Assembly: GCA_020634155.1 (NCBI GenBank)
Contig: JACKCI010000001.1
Coordinates: 124,001-188,000, forward strand
Length of the DNA: 64,000 nucleotides
Origin: Anaerolineales bacterium
GTDB taxonomy: Bacteria > Chloroflexota > Anaerolineae > Aggregatilineales > J027
Direction of reading: 5' to 3'
In this document: piece by piece, positions 8,538 through 16,756 of the stretch
Layout: every line of letters begins with the position of its first letter
How positions within the stretch are numbered: position 1 is the first letter of the stretch
Translations under genes and position numbers: made by a program
The notes under the pieces: generated by a model
Database searches by the model: none
Told to the model about the DNA's origin: nothing
Seen by the model: only the letters and a program-made list of their open reading frames with translations

Positions 8538-10432
8538 GAAAGTGGATTATTGGTTTTACGCTGGCCTTCCTTACCCTGCTGGCCTTGAATATCATCCCTG
8601 AACAACGCGGAGGATGGGGCTGGCGCTGGCCCTATGCAGTACCCACCGAATGGAACAATGTGGTTGTACTGGTCATTGTTTTGGCACTCTATGTTGCAGG
8701 GGCCTATGCGTTGCGGCGTTGGACGGTTCCAGCCTTGGTATGGAGCATCGTCGCGGCCTTTGCCCTCGCCATTAGCGTTCAGACCTTAAGGGAATATCCG
8801 CCCTTTTTTACGCTATTTTCGCATACGGTGTCACCTGTGCAGACCGGAGCCAGCCGAGTAGCCGTGCAGTATTTTGCCGAGGATGGCATCCAAGACACCT
8901 TGCACCATTGGCCTGAGTTTATCCGTGAGGCACGGCTGAAGACCATCACTCACTTTACAACCAGCCCTCCCGGTCAAGCGGTTGTTCATTATTGGATTGG
9001 GGAACTTGCCGATGAAGTTGACCCCATTTCGCGTCCTGTTAGCATGGCGTTGCGTCCCTATCAGTGTAGCACCGCCGAGGTTATGGCCTATTCACGCGGG
9101 GAATTGGTGAGTGCGGGGGCTGGCATGTTGATGCCGCTATGGGCAGCACTGGCCGTTATCCCGATTTTCTTGGCGGGGCGACAACTTACTGATGATAAGC
9201 AAACCGCCCTCCGCATTGCCCAATGGTGGCCCTTGGTGCCTTCAATGCTCATGTTTGCGCCATCTTGGAACACCTTCTATCCAGTGCTGTCTACAACGGC
9301 ATTGGTCTTGTTCCAAATAGGGCTACGCCAGAAGCGAATGGTGTGGTTTTTGCTGGCGGGGGTAGTGGTCTCAGCCTGCACCTTCACCAACTTCGCTTTC
9401 TTGCCATTGATTGCGCTGTTTGGGGTATATACGCTGGTCTATACCTATGCCAACCGCAAGCCCATCTGGTGGGCCGTTTGGGTTGGAGCATGGTTCGGGA
9501 TTGGCCTCAGTTCAACATGGATACTCTATACCCTCTATGCCCAACGCTCCCCACTCGATATAGTTGAGGTCATCTTTGATCAGCACTTTGATATTGAGCA
9601 GAACTACTATATTTGGGTGGTGCTGCACATCTATGACATGCTGATGTTTGCGGGATGGCCCCTTATTCTGCTGGGTATTTGGGGCGCATGGCGTGGGTTG
9701 AATGCCCTCCGCACTCGACAGGTCACGCTCATGGATGTTTTTGCCTTCACGATTGTCTTCACCATCCTTGCAACGGGTATAAGTGGGTTATCGCGGGGAG
9801 AGACGGCGCGAGTGTGGTTGTTTCTCATGCCGTTTATGCTTTTGGCAGGAGCTAGTTTGTTCCATCAACATCATGGGCGATGGGATTTGCCCTTAATGGC
9901 CTCTCAAGCGGCTTCGGTTGCGGTGATGGCCTCATTTTTGCCTGTAGTCATCTTTGACATGAAACCGCCCGTCGAAGGCCCCCGCACCGATATGGCGACA
10001 CTTGCGCCCATTGAACTGACGCCGCTAAGGTACACTTACACCAGTCAACATTATGAAGGGCGCTTTACCCTTGATGGCTATCGTTATATAGCAGACCCTT
10101 CCCAACAAGCCATTACCGTTGAATTCATCTGGTCAGGCGATGAGCAAATTGAGCGACCCTATCTATTCCGCCTTGTCGCTACCTCAGAAAATGACATTGA
10201 CGGAGTTGTAGTCTCCGAACCTGTATATTGGTATCCGCAAAACGGCAACTATCTGACGACCTGTTGGCAAGCCGAAGATGAAATCCGCGACATTGTTGTT
10301 ATCAAAGTGCCGCCAGTTGCACAACCTGTCCAGTGGGAACTTAGCTTACAGGTTTATGATGTGCGAACTGGCGACATTGCGCTCGTTGATGGGCAACCTA
10401 CCATCCAACTAGGGCCGATTAGTTATCCGTAG
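8534..10432 (+). CDS. Polytopic GT39-like membrane glycosyltransferase
   Basis: A 632-residue protein with about eleven to twelve hydrophobic segments up to residue 460, then a soluble beta-rich tail of about 140 residues. FAEDGIQD and HFTTSPPGQ in the first large extracytoplasmic loop resemble the acidic and PPG motifs of GT-C glycosyltransferases (ArnT/PMT/GT39 superfamily), which take sugar from a polyprenyl-phosphate donor. The ATG overlaps the stop of the cytochrome gene by four bases, so it is translationally coupled to the redox genes; the connection of sugar transfer to the redox module is unexplained. The tail resembles in position and composition the one on the protein at 38325-40139. 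The 3' end overlaps the convergent gene by 14 bases. Confidence 0.8.
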   Translation: MRKWIIGFTLAFLTLLALNIIPEQRGGWGWRWPYAVPTEWNNVVVLVIVLALYVAGAYALRRWTVPALVWSIVAAFALAISVQTLREYPPFFTLFSHTVSPVQTGASRVAVQYFAEDGIQDTLHHWPEFIREARLKTITHFTTSPPGQAVVHYWIGELADEVDPISRPVSMALRPYQCSTAEVMAYSRGELVSAGAGMLMPLWAALAVIPIFLAGRQLTDDKQTALRIAQWWPLVPSMLMFAPSWNTFYPVLSTTALVLFQIGLRQKRMVWFLLAGVVVSACTFTNFAFLPLIALFGVYTLVYTYANRKPIWWAVWVGAWFGIGLSSTWILYTLYAQRSPLDIVEVIFDQHFDIEQNYYIWVVLHIYDMLMFAGWPLILLGIWGAWRGLNALRTRQVTLMDVFAFTIVFTILATGISGLSRGETARVWLFLMPFMLLAGASLFHQHHGRWDLPLMASQAASVAVMASFLPVVIFDMKPPVEGPRTDMATLAPIELTPLRYTYTSQHYEGRFTLDGYRYIADPSQQAITVEFIWSGDEQIERPYLFRLVATSENDIDGVVVSEPVYWYPQNGNYLTTCWQAEDEIRDIVVIKVPPVAQPVQWELSLQVYDVRTGDIALVDGQPTIQLGPISYP

Positions 10433-11576
10433 CCTCAGTGTCTTCGGTATACATCACTGAGAAAGAATTGAGCATCTTGCGGGCCGCAGTGAGGTTGGCA
10501 TTCTCGGTATCTTCAACGAGAAAGTTCAAATCATCTTCTGAGGTGAAAATCTCAGCTACATAGAGCTTGCCATCAGCGTCATTCAAGAGTGAAGCCGCAC
10601 CACTAAAAGAATCACCATCGCTGTTCTCAAAGCTAAAGCTGAAGCGGTACCCAGTGGCAAAGGGCTGTTCAACGGATTCGCTATCCAAGATAGTGATACC
10701 TGAACGATAATTCGTCAACCACGCTTGGGCCTCTTCTGTAGAAGCCAATGGGGTATCTACTGCGGTCTCAATATTGATTTGGTATGAGGCCATTTGAGCC
10801 GTACCGACGTAATCAGCCACCGTATCAGCAAGGAAGTAGCCGGGAATGACGATGAAGTAGCCTTCATCAAGATTGGACCGTGAGCGCCACCCTTGTTGGC
10901 TGATAATATCGGCATTGTAGGCGTAGGTTATAAACGCAGGCACCGTCAGGGCTTGTAATTTGTCGAGCGAAGCCTTGTCCGTTTTCATCACCACCAACCG
11001 CACATTGTACAAAAAGCCGTTTTCCATCCAGCTAATCTGGCGACCCACATAGTCGGTTGGACAGTTGCCTTCTGGACGCCCAACTAAATCGAAGTCCATA
11101 ATGATTGAGGAACCTTCAAAGGTGCGACTCGTCAATTCCCACTCAGGATAAGATATCCACTCCGTTGTGAAATAGTCATCCGTGAAAACAGCTTCACTCA
11201 GCTCTTCGGGGGTATTGTAGTTGAACCCTAGCTGCACAAAGTTGTGAATAATCGCACATTGCCCCCGAAAAATCAGGTTAGCCCGATTCTCGGTAGGGGC
11301 ATAGTTATCCTGATAGAGATACCAGCGGGTGCTTGCAGGCTGGAAGGCCTGAAACAACCCAGAGCCACTCAGTAGAGGTGGTTTGCCCTCAATACCAAGG
11401 ATAGCAGAAACTGGAGCGCTCTGGCTCGCAGTTGTGCTATCCGGAACTACAGTAGGATTCGTAGTGCTGCTTCTAGCACGGGGGTTAACTAGCGAAATCA
11501 CAAAGGTAGCGACAATAATTAACCCAATTGCGGTTGCAGCAATTTGGCTGCTTGACATCTTCCGTCTTTTTTTCAT
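10419..11576 (-). CDS. Secreted or membrane-anchored protein of unknown function
   Basis: A 385-residue protein with a basic start (MKKRRKM) and one hydrophobic segment at about residues 10-30 (IAATAIGLIIVATFVISLV), followed by a Ser/Thr/Pro-rich linker to residue 60 and a large extracytoplasmic part. That part seems to be two related beta-rich modules: aromatic-rich, acidic, low in cysteine, with similar phrases about fitting tails (YFVIPGYFLAD..., FSFSFENSDGD...). I recognise no catalytic motif or named family. The C-terminus is very acidic. It follows the unknown gene at 11589-12818 by 12 bases on the same strand, so the two probably form an operon. Confidence 0.75.
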   Translation of the reverse strand: MKKRRKMSSSQIAATAIGLIIVATFVISLVNPRARSSTTNPTVVPDSTTASQSAPVSAILGIEGKPPLLSGSGLFQAFQPASTRWYLYQDNYAPTENRANLIFRGQCAIIHNFVQLGFNYNTPEELSEAVFTDDYFTTEWISYPEWELTSRTFEGSSIIMDFDLVGRPEGNCPTDYVGRQISWMENGFLYNVRLVVMKTDKASLDKLQALTVPAFITYAYNADIISQQGWRSRSNLDEGYFIVIPGYFLADTVADYVGTAQMASYQINIETAVDTPLASTEEAQAWLTNYRSGITILDSESVEQPFATGYRFSFSFENSDGDSFSGAASLLNDADGKLYVAEIFTSEDDLNFLVEDTENANLTAARKMLNSFSVMYTEDTEATDN

Positions 11577-11588
11577 AGTGAATACCCT

Positions 11589-12818
11589 CTACAAACACCG
11601 ATCAATCATCTGATTGAACAAATCCAATTGTTGACGCAAAGCACGGATATGGCGTTCAGTACCATACGCATCGGCAATATAACGCATCATGTCAATGAAA
11701 TGGGTGCCTTCCCCAACAGGGTTATCCAAGACCCAATCGGGGTTAGTGATATTGGTATTGAGCAAGATAAACCGCGCTTCGAGCCGGGCAAGCTTAACTA
11801 ATATGTCGTTATACATGGCTCTATTGCGCTGTTGATCTTGGCAAACCGATTGAATTGCATACCGCAAGCGACGAGCTTCCCCATTGCTGGCAAAATGATG
11901 CGCCATCAGCCGTGCAGCAATATACTCCATTGTGCAAATTTTGAACACCCTGCGTGCTGCCCGCCGACGGTGCATACTAGTGGTGTAGGTTGCACCAGCC
12001 GCAAAACGATGCTGCCCCAAGGGGGTATCGCGGTGTAGCGGAGGAAGCCACTCAAACCATGCCCCACTATCCAAGTTTTGGGCACAGCGCCAATTGGGGC
12101 CAATAAACGGTTGTTGGTTGGCATGGTAGCCTAGCAAACGCGATAAAACCTGATAACGGTTGGTGAGCAAATACTCACCAAAATCATCCGCCGCTTGAGC
12201 AAAGTGATCCCCGCCTTGGATATTCATTTGCAGCAAGAAGGCTACCACCGGATTTTGGGCTTTGATAATACATTTGACCTCTAGCAGCTTTTCAAAGGCT
12301 CGTACAATGCGTGCCAAACTTAGGGCTTCATTGGGGGGGACATCCAGCATCTGGGTAATGGAGTGATGCGGCAGCAGCCATCCCCCATCGTTTAAATCCC
12401 ACTCAAACATATCATGCTGGGCTATATCAATCAGGTCATTGAGTTGGCTCATGGGGGTGTGTAATGGCATATCTAGCTCTAGGATGAGCAAGCCAAGGTT
12501 ACACATCAACTCGAAACTCCAGCCCAATTGCACCACAATATTCATGGAGGGGATAATCGCTTGGACGCTTTGCTGAGGATTGACATGATTAAGGTCAAGG
12601 CCAGTAGGTCGAAAGACTGCTTTAAAATCTTCGGTCAAAAAAAGCGGCTGGTTGAGTTCTGGTAAGGGATGCGACGCAATTTGAACCCCATCAACAATAC
12701 GTTGAATATATTGCTGATCAATCGGTTCGTCTGGATCGAGCATCCGGTAGAAATCAGGATTGATAAGAACAGGAATAAGCATAAAAAGCTGGATATGATC
12801 GGCTTCAATTGTGACCAC
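11589..12818 (-). CDS. Uncharacterised helical protein
   Basis: About 409 residues, cytosolic, mostly alpha-helical by composition, with no signal peptide or membrane span. I recognise no domain. A basic stretch (MHRRRAARRVF) lies near residue 290, and the C-terminus ends in amphipathic helix sequence rich in Arg/Leu/Gln. A TTG at 12860 also opens the frame, but GTG 12818 has AAAGGTGA at suitable spacing and gives a cleaner start (VTIEADHIQLF); that start is preferred. It is transcribed away from the cytosolic sulfite-oxidase-fold gene and is upstream of the anchored unknown protein at 10419-11576. Confidence 0.65.
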   Translation of the reverse strand: MVTIEADHIQLFMLIPVLINPDFYRMLDPDEPIDQQYIQRIVDGVQIASHPLPELNQPLFLTEDFKAVFRPTGLDLNHVNPQQSVQAIIPSMNIVVQLGWSFELMCNLGLLILELDMPLHTPMSQLNDLIDIAQHDMFEWDLNDGGWLLPHHSITQMLDVPPNEALSLARIVRAFEKLLEVKCIIKAQNPVVAFLLQMNIQGGDHFAQAADDFGEYLLTNRYQVLSRLLGYHANQQPFIGPNWRCAQNLDSGAWFEWLPPLHRDTPLGQHRFAAGATYTTSMHRRRAARRVFKICTMEYIAARLMAHHFASNGEARRLRYAIQSVCQDQQRNRAMYNDILVKLARLEARFILLNTNITNPDWVLDNPVGEGTHFIDMMRYIADAYGTERHIRALRQQLDLFNQMIDRCL

Positions 12819-12919
12819 CGTTAGTTCACCTTTTCTCCGCCATCGGGTACAATTAGGCAAAGTATGCGCGTCAGAAGTATGCCATTTGGCTATGGTAAAC
12901 GATAAGAAGGTAGATCACA

Positions 12920-13567
12920 ATGTTTAGCGATTTCGCAGAACGCCGCGCCCTTGAACAAAAGATGCGCCAAGAGGGGCGACTTCCACCGGGGCAATCCGTC
13001 ACCCTCAAATTTCCGGTGCTCCACTACGGCCCTGTTCCACTCTATGATGACCTTGGTCAATGGTCATTGCGGCTACATGGTCTAGTTGAAAAAGAGCTAA
13101 CCCTCTCTTGGGACGACTTCACCAAACTCCCGCGCCGCAAGGTTAACTTTGACCTTCATTGTGTGACCAAATGGAGCAAATTTGATACCCAGTGGGAAGG
13201 GGTACACTTGCAGGATTTGATTGATGAAGGCATCCTCAAACTCAAGCCAGAAGCCCAATTCTGTATTCAGCATTGTGAATTTGGGTATACGACCAACACT
13301 TCGTTGGAGGCGGCTCTATCAGAGAATTTCCTGATGGCTTTTCTGTATGAAGGTAAGCCCTTGGAGCCTGAACATGGTTATCCTGTGCGGGGGTTGATGG
13401 CCGCCATTCCCGGCAAACGCACCGAGACTGACCGCTATCTATGGAAGGGTGGCAAATGGCTTCGTGCCTTGGAATTTACGGCAGACGACCATCCCGGTTT
13501 CTGGGAGAAGGCGGGTTACAACAACATCGCCAATGTCTGGCGTGAAGAACGCTATAGCCGCTGGTAG
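12920..13567 (+). CDS. Cytosolic sulfite oxidase-fold molybdenum oxidoreductase
   Basis: A 215-residue Oxidored_molyb domain protein without signal peptide, so cytosolic. DLHCVTKWS places the molybdenum-binding cysteine, and EPEHGYPVRGLM, DRYLWKGGKWLRALEF and PGFWEKAGYNN are characteristic of the short sulfite-oxidase-fold proteins found in many bacteria and archaea. It lacks the C-terminal dimerisation domain carried by the protein at 6673-7764. The substrate is unknown. The start is ATG with GAAGGTAG in the leader. It ends just before a strong terminator and appears to be monocistronic. Confidence 0.88.
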   Translation: MFSDFAERRALEQKMRQEGRLPPGQSVTLKFPVLHYGPVPLYDDLGQWSLRLHGLVEKELTLSWDDFTKLPRRKVNFDLHCVTKWSKFDTQWEGVHLQDLIDEGILKLKPEAQFCIQHCEFGYTTNTSLEAALSENFLMAFLYEGKPLEPEHGYPVRGLMAAIPGKRTETDRYLWKGGKWLRALEFTADDHPGFWEKAGYNNIANVWREERYSRW

Positions 13568-13575
13568 ATAACGTG

Positions 13576-13612
13576 AACTGCCAGTGTGAACCTGCTGGCA
13601 GTTTGCTTTTTT
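13576..13612 (+). terminator. Rho-independent terminator directly ahead of queG
   Basis: A perfect nine-base stem (13576-13584 with 13595-13603), ten-base loop and a T-rich run TTTGCTTTTTT to 13612. The queG ATG lies only four bases further on. Confidence 0.8.
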
Positions 13613-13615
13613 CAG

Positions 13616-14659
13616 ATGGACAGTTTAGCCCTCAAACAACAGGCCGCCACCCTTGGCTTTAACCGAATAGGCATAACCTCAGCCCAGCCCTCCCCACACC
13701 TTAAAGCTTATCTAAGGTGGGTTGACCAACACATGCACGGGGCAATGGGGTATTTGGCACGCCCTGACCGTATCGCCCGCCGCCAAGATTTAAGTGTTAT
13801 CTTGCCTAATGTGCAGTCGATTATCCTTGTGGCACTGGATTACACAACGTTGCAACCACCTGCGACACTGCTCAATGACCCGATGCGCGGGCGAATCTCA
13901 GCCTATGCGTGGGGTGTTGATTACCATGCAGTGATGTTACCGCGTCTTGAGGCGCTGGCGGGGTGGTTACAAGAACAAGCAGGCGCGGCGGTTCAGCATC
14001 GGTGTTATGTGGATACTGGGCCGGTTTTGGAGCGTAGTCATGCCCAGCAAGCAGGGCTTGGTTTTGTTGGCAAGAATACCATGCTGATACATCCCAAAGC
14101 GGGGTCTACTTTCTTTTTAGGCGAAATCCTCACCACATACCTACTAGAGCCTAGTGCTTCCCTTCGTGAGACCATGTGCGGCACCTGTACCCGCTGTTTG
14201 AAGGCCTGCCCAACCCATGCTTTCCCAGAATCTTATGTACTAGATGCACGCCGTTGTATTAGCTATCTAACCATTGAGTTAAAAGATAACATCCCGCTTG
14301 AACTGCGCCCGCTGATGGGTAATTGGGTTTATGGCTGTGATATATGTCAAACGGTCTGCCCTTGGAATCGCTTTGCACCCGAAACACTGGAAAACGATTT
14401 TTTCCCCACCGATGACGACCATATCGCACCTCCTTTGGCGAACTTGCTGCAACTGACTGAGGATAGCTTTCGAGAGCAGTATGCAAACTCGCCCATTTAC
14501 CGTATCAAGCGGGCGCGACTGGTGAGAAATGCTTGCGTTGCGGCGGGAAATTCACGGCATACCAGCTTCATTCCCTATTTGCACGACCTTACCCATGACA
14601 CGTCGGTAGTAGTGCGCGAACATGCCCAATGGGCGCTCCGACAACTCCTATACCTGTGA
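13616..14659 (+). CDS. queG: Epoxyqueuosine reductase
   Basis: Cobalamin- and iron-sulfur-dependent reductase for the last step of tRNA queuosine synthesis, 347 residues. The N-terminal half matches QueG (AATLGFNRIGITSA, YLARPDR, YVDTGPVLERSHAQQAGLGFVGKN split over residues 150-180). Two 4Fe-4S motifs follow: CGTCTRCLKACP (about 188-199) and CDICQTVCPWN (about 241-251). The C-terminus holds a short HEAT-like repeat (RNACVAAGN, VREHAQWALRQL). A GTG at 13586 is in frame but lies inside the terminator hairpin, so ATG 13616 is the likely start; no good Shine-Dalgarno precedes it because the terminator occupies that place. It begins a co-directional run to 19892. No other queuosine genes are in the window. 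Confidence 0.92.
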   Translation: MDSLALKQQAATLGFNRIGITSAQPSPHLKAYLRWVDQHMHGAMGYLARPDRIARRQDLSVILPNVQSIILVALDYTTLQPPATLLNDPMRGRISAYAWGVDYHAVMLPRLEALAGWLQEQAGAAVQHRCYVDTGPVLERSHAQQAGLGFVGKNTMLIHPKAGSTFFLGEILTTYLLEPSASLRETMCGTCTRCLKACPTHAFPESYVLDARRCISYLTIELKDNIPLELRPLMGNWVYGCDICQTVCPWNRFAPETLENDFFPTDDDHIAPPLANLLQLTEDSFREQYANSPIYRIKRARLVRNACVAAGNSRHTSFIPYLHDLTHDTSVVVREHAQWALRQLLYL

Positions 14660-14696
14660 TGTTGCGACTTATGGGGTACCGCGTGATAATGGGGCT

Positions 14697-15614
14697 ATGC
14701 CTATTGAAACCTTACAACACAACCGGATCACTTGGACGAATATCACGCAACCAACCCCTGAAGATGTAGATTATCTACGGGAGGAATATCCGCACTTCCA
14801 CCCGCTCGACCTTGAAGACATCCTCTCGACAATTGAACGCCCCAAGCTAGACGAATACGACGATTACCTGTTCTTGGTGCTACAATTTCCTGTTTGGGAT
14901 CCGATACGCCTATTCAGTCGTCCCTCTGAGGTCGATATATTTGTGGGAAGTGGTTATGTCATTACGGTGCATGATGGCAAGCATAAACCAATTGAGCAAC
15001 TCTTTCGTCAGTGTCAAGAAAACGAGGGCCTCCGCGACCAATTGATGAATCGAGGAGCCAGTCGTGTCTTTTATGCCATCATTGACACACTGGTTGATTA
15101 TCTTTTCCCGATGCTTTACAAAATTGACGCTAAGATTCGGCATCTCGAGGAGGCTATTTTCATCGAGAACGCTCGTGATGTCCTCAAAGAATTAGCGGTG
15201 GTGCGGCGGGATATTATCTCCATGCGGCGGATTGTACGCCCCCAGATTGAAATTGTTGAGAATTTAGAGCGTATTGACCGTGCCTATATCCGTGAAGAAT
15301 TGGATGTCTACTTTGGCGACATCCTTGACCACCTCAATAAAGCCATCGACCTGATTGTTTACCATAGCGAAATTGTGTTTGGGTTGACGGATACCACCAA
15401 CATCCTCGCCAATCTGTACACCAATGAGATTATGCGAATCCTCACCCTCATCTCCGTGATTATGCTACCCTTGACCCTGCTTAGTGGTATCTATGGGATG
15501 AATATTGTCGTGCCATTCCAACATCACCCATTCGCATTTGGCATTGTCATTGGTATTATGGTGCTGATTGCAGCGGCTATGCTGTACTATTTTCGCCGAC
15601 GTGGTTGGTTATGA
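14697..15614 (+). CDS. CorA-family magnesium/divalent cation channel
   Basis: About 305 residues, usual for CorA. The N-terminal cytosolic domain is followed by a long stalk helix and two C-terminal membrane spans; the signature YGMN occurs in LLSGIYGMNIVVPF at the end of the first span, and the second ends in the basic YYFRRRGWL. As in the family, this would be a homopentameric Mg2+ (or Co2+/Ni2+/Zn2+) uptake channel in the cytoplasmic membrane. The frame is open further upstream inside queG, but ATG 14697 with GGGG just before it gives the usual N-terminus PIETLQHNRITWTNI. Its ATGA overlaps the leader of the RNase D gene. Confidence 0.92.
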   Translation: MPIETLQHNRITWTNITQPTPEDVDYLREEYPHFHPLDLEDILSTIERPKLDEYDDYLFLVLQFPVWDPIRLFSRPSEVDIFVGSGYVITVHDGKHKPIEQLFRQCQENEGLRDQLMNRGASRVFYAIIDTLVDYLFPMLYKIDAKIRHLEEAIFIENARDVLKELAVVRRDIISMRRIVRPQIEIVENLERIDRAYIREELDVYFGDILDHLNKAIDLIVYHSEIVFGLTDTTNILANLYTNEIMRILTLISVIMLPLTLLSGIYGMNIVVPFQHHPFAFGIVIGIMVLIAAAMLYYFRRRGWL

Positions 15615-15622
15615 GGAGTTTA

Positions 15623-16756
15623 ATGGATAGTCCGCAAATTATCGAAACATCAGTAGGTCTATCGAACCTTGTCGATTACCTGCGCCAATTCCCAAGTATT
15701 GCCTGTGATACCGAATCTAACGGTTTGTTTGCCTATTATGAACGGGTATGTTTGATTCAACTATCAGTTGATGCAGGCCAAGCTATTGAAGATTATATCG
15801 TTGACCCCTTTGCTATTGACCAGATGCAAGACCTCGGTCAACTTTTTGCAGACCCCGAAATTGAAATTATTTTTCATGCCGCTGAATATGACATTATTTC
15901 GATGAAGCGTGATTTTAGCTTTGAATTTACTCATCTTTTTGATACTTATATCGCCGCTCGTGTTCTGGGCTACGATAAAGTTGGCTTGGGCGCACTCCTT
16001 GAACGGTATTTTGGCATTGATGTTGATAAACGCTTCCAGCAAGCCAATTGGAGCCTGCGCCCATTGCCAGAAGACCAACTGGCCTATGCCCAAATGGATA
16101 CCCATTATTTACCTGCGCTGCGTGATTTATTGGCTGCGGAGTTACAAAAAAAGAACTATTTGGCAGAAGCCCGTGAAATCTTTGCCGAAATTAGCCAAGC
16201 GCCAGCCGCCTCGCGTGCTTTTGATCCAGAGGGGTTTTGGCGGATACGTACCCCGCGTCCTCTCCAGCCCACAGAAGCAGCCGTACTGAGAGACTTATAT
16301 CAGTGGCGTGAACGACAAGCCGCCCAGCAGAATATCCCACCCTATAAGGTGATGAGAGATAATGAGTTGGTCGCCATTGCCATGATGCAACCCCGCCATA
16401 TTGACCATTTGGAACGTATCAAAGGAGCCTCGCGCCAAAGCCTTAAGCGCTATGGACGTAGCATCATTCATCTTGTGAAGCATGCCCAGCAAAGTCCCCC
16501 CCCCAGTCCTCCTCAACAACAATCTCAACCCGATGAAGATATTTTGAACCGCTACCAAGCATTATATGAATGGCGCAAGCGGCGGGCTGCCAAGCGTGGG
16601 GTGGAGGGCGATATTATCATTTCAAAAAGTGCCTTATGGGCTTTGGCACATCATGTTCCCGCTAATTTACACGAACTCGAACAAATACCGGAGATTGGCC
16701 CTTATCGCCGCCAACAATATGCCGTTGAGCTTTTGGAGATACTAAGGAGCGTTTGA
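15623..16756 (+). CDS. rnd: Ribonuclease D with two HRDC domains
   Basis: A 3'-5' exoribonuclease for tRNA and small RNA maturation, 377 residues. The DEDDy exonuclease domain (about 1-190) shows ACDTESNG with D29/E31, HAAEYDI and QMDTHYLPALRD with the final Tyr/Asp. Two HRDC domains follow at about 215-290 and 305-375, an arrangement like classical RNase D. Several upstream start codons are in frame; ATG 15623 has AGGAG four bases upstream and is preferred, beginning nine bases after the CorA stop. Its stop overlaps the ATG of the following metallo-beta-lactamase nuclease by one base, linking two RNA enzymes in one operon. Confidence 0.92.
   Translation: MDSPQIIETSVGLSNLVDYLRQFPSIACDTESNGLFAYYERVCLIQLSVDAGQAIEDYIVDPFAIDQMQDLGQLFADPEIEIIFHAAEYDIISMKRDFSFEFTHLFDTYIAARVLGYDKVGLGALLERYFGIDVDKRFQQANWSLRPLPEDQLAYAQMDTHYLPALRDLLAAELQKKNYLAEAREIFAEISQAPAASRAFDPEGFWRIRTPRPLQPTEAAVLRDLYQWRERQAAQQNIPPYKVMRDNELVAIAMMQPRHIDHLERIKGASRQSLKRYGRSIIHLVKHAQQSPPPSPPQQQSQPDEDILNRYQALYEWRKRRAAKRGVEGDIIISKSALWALAHHVPANLHELEQIPEIGPYRRQQYAVELLEILRSV

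Noticed and set aside
13586..13615. GTG start for queG inside the terminator
   Set aside because: The codon lies in the stem-loop, and QueG proteins begin close to the residue encoded by ATG 13616.
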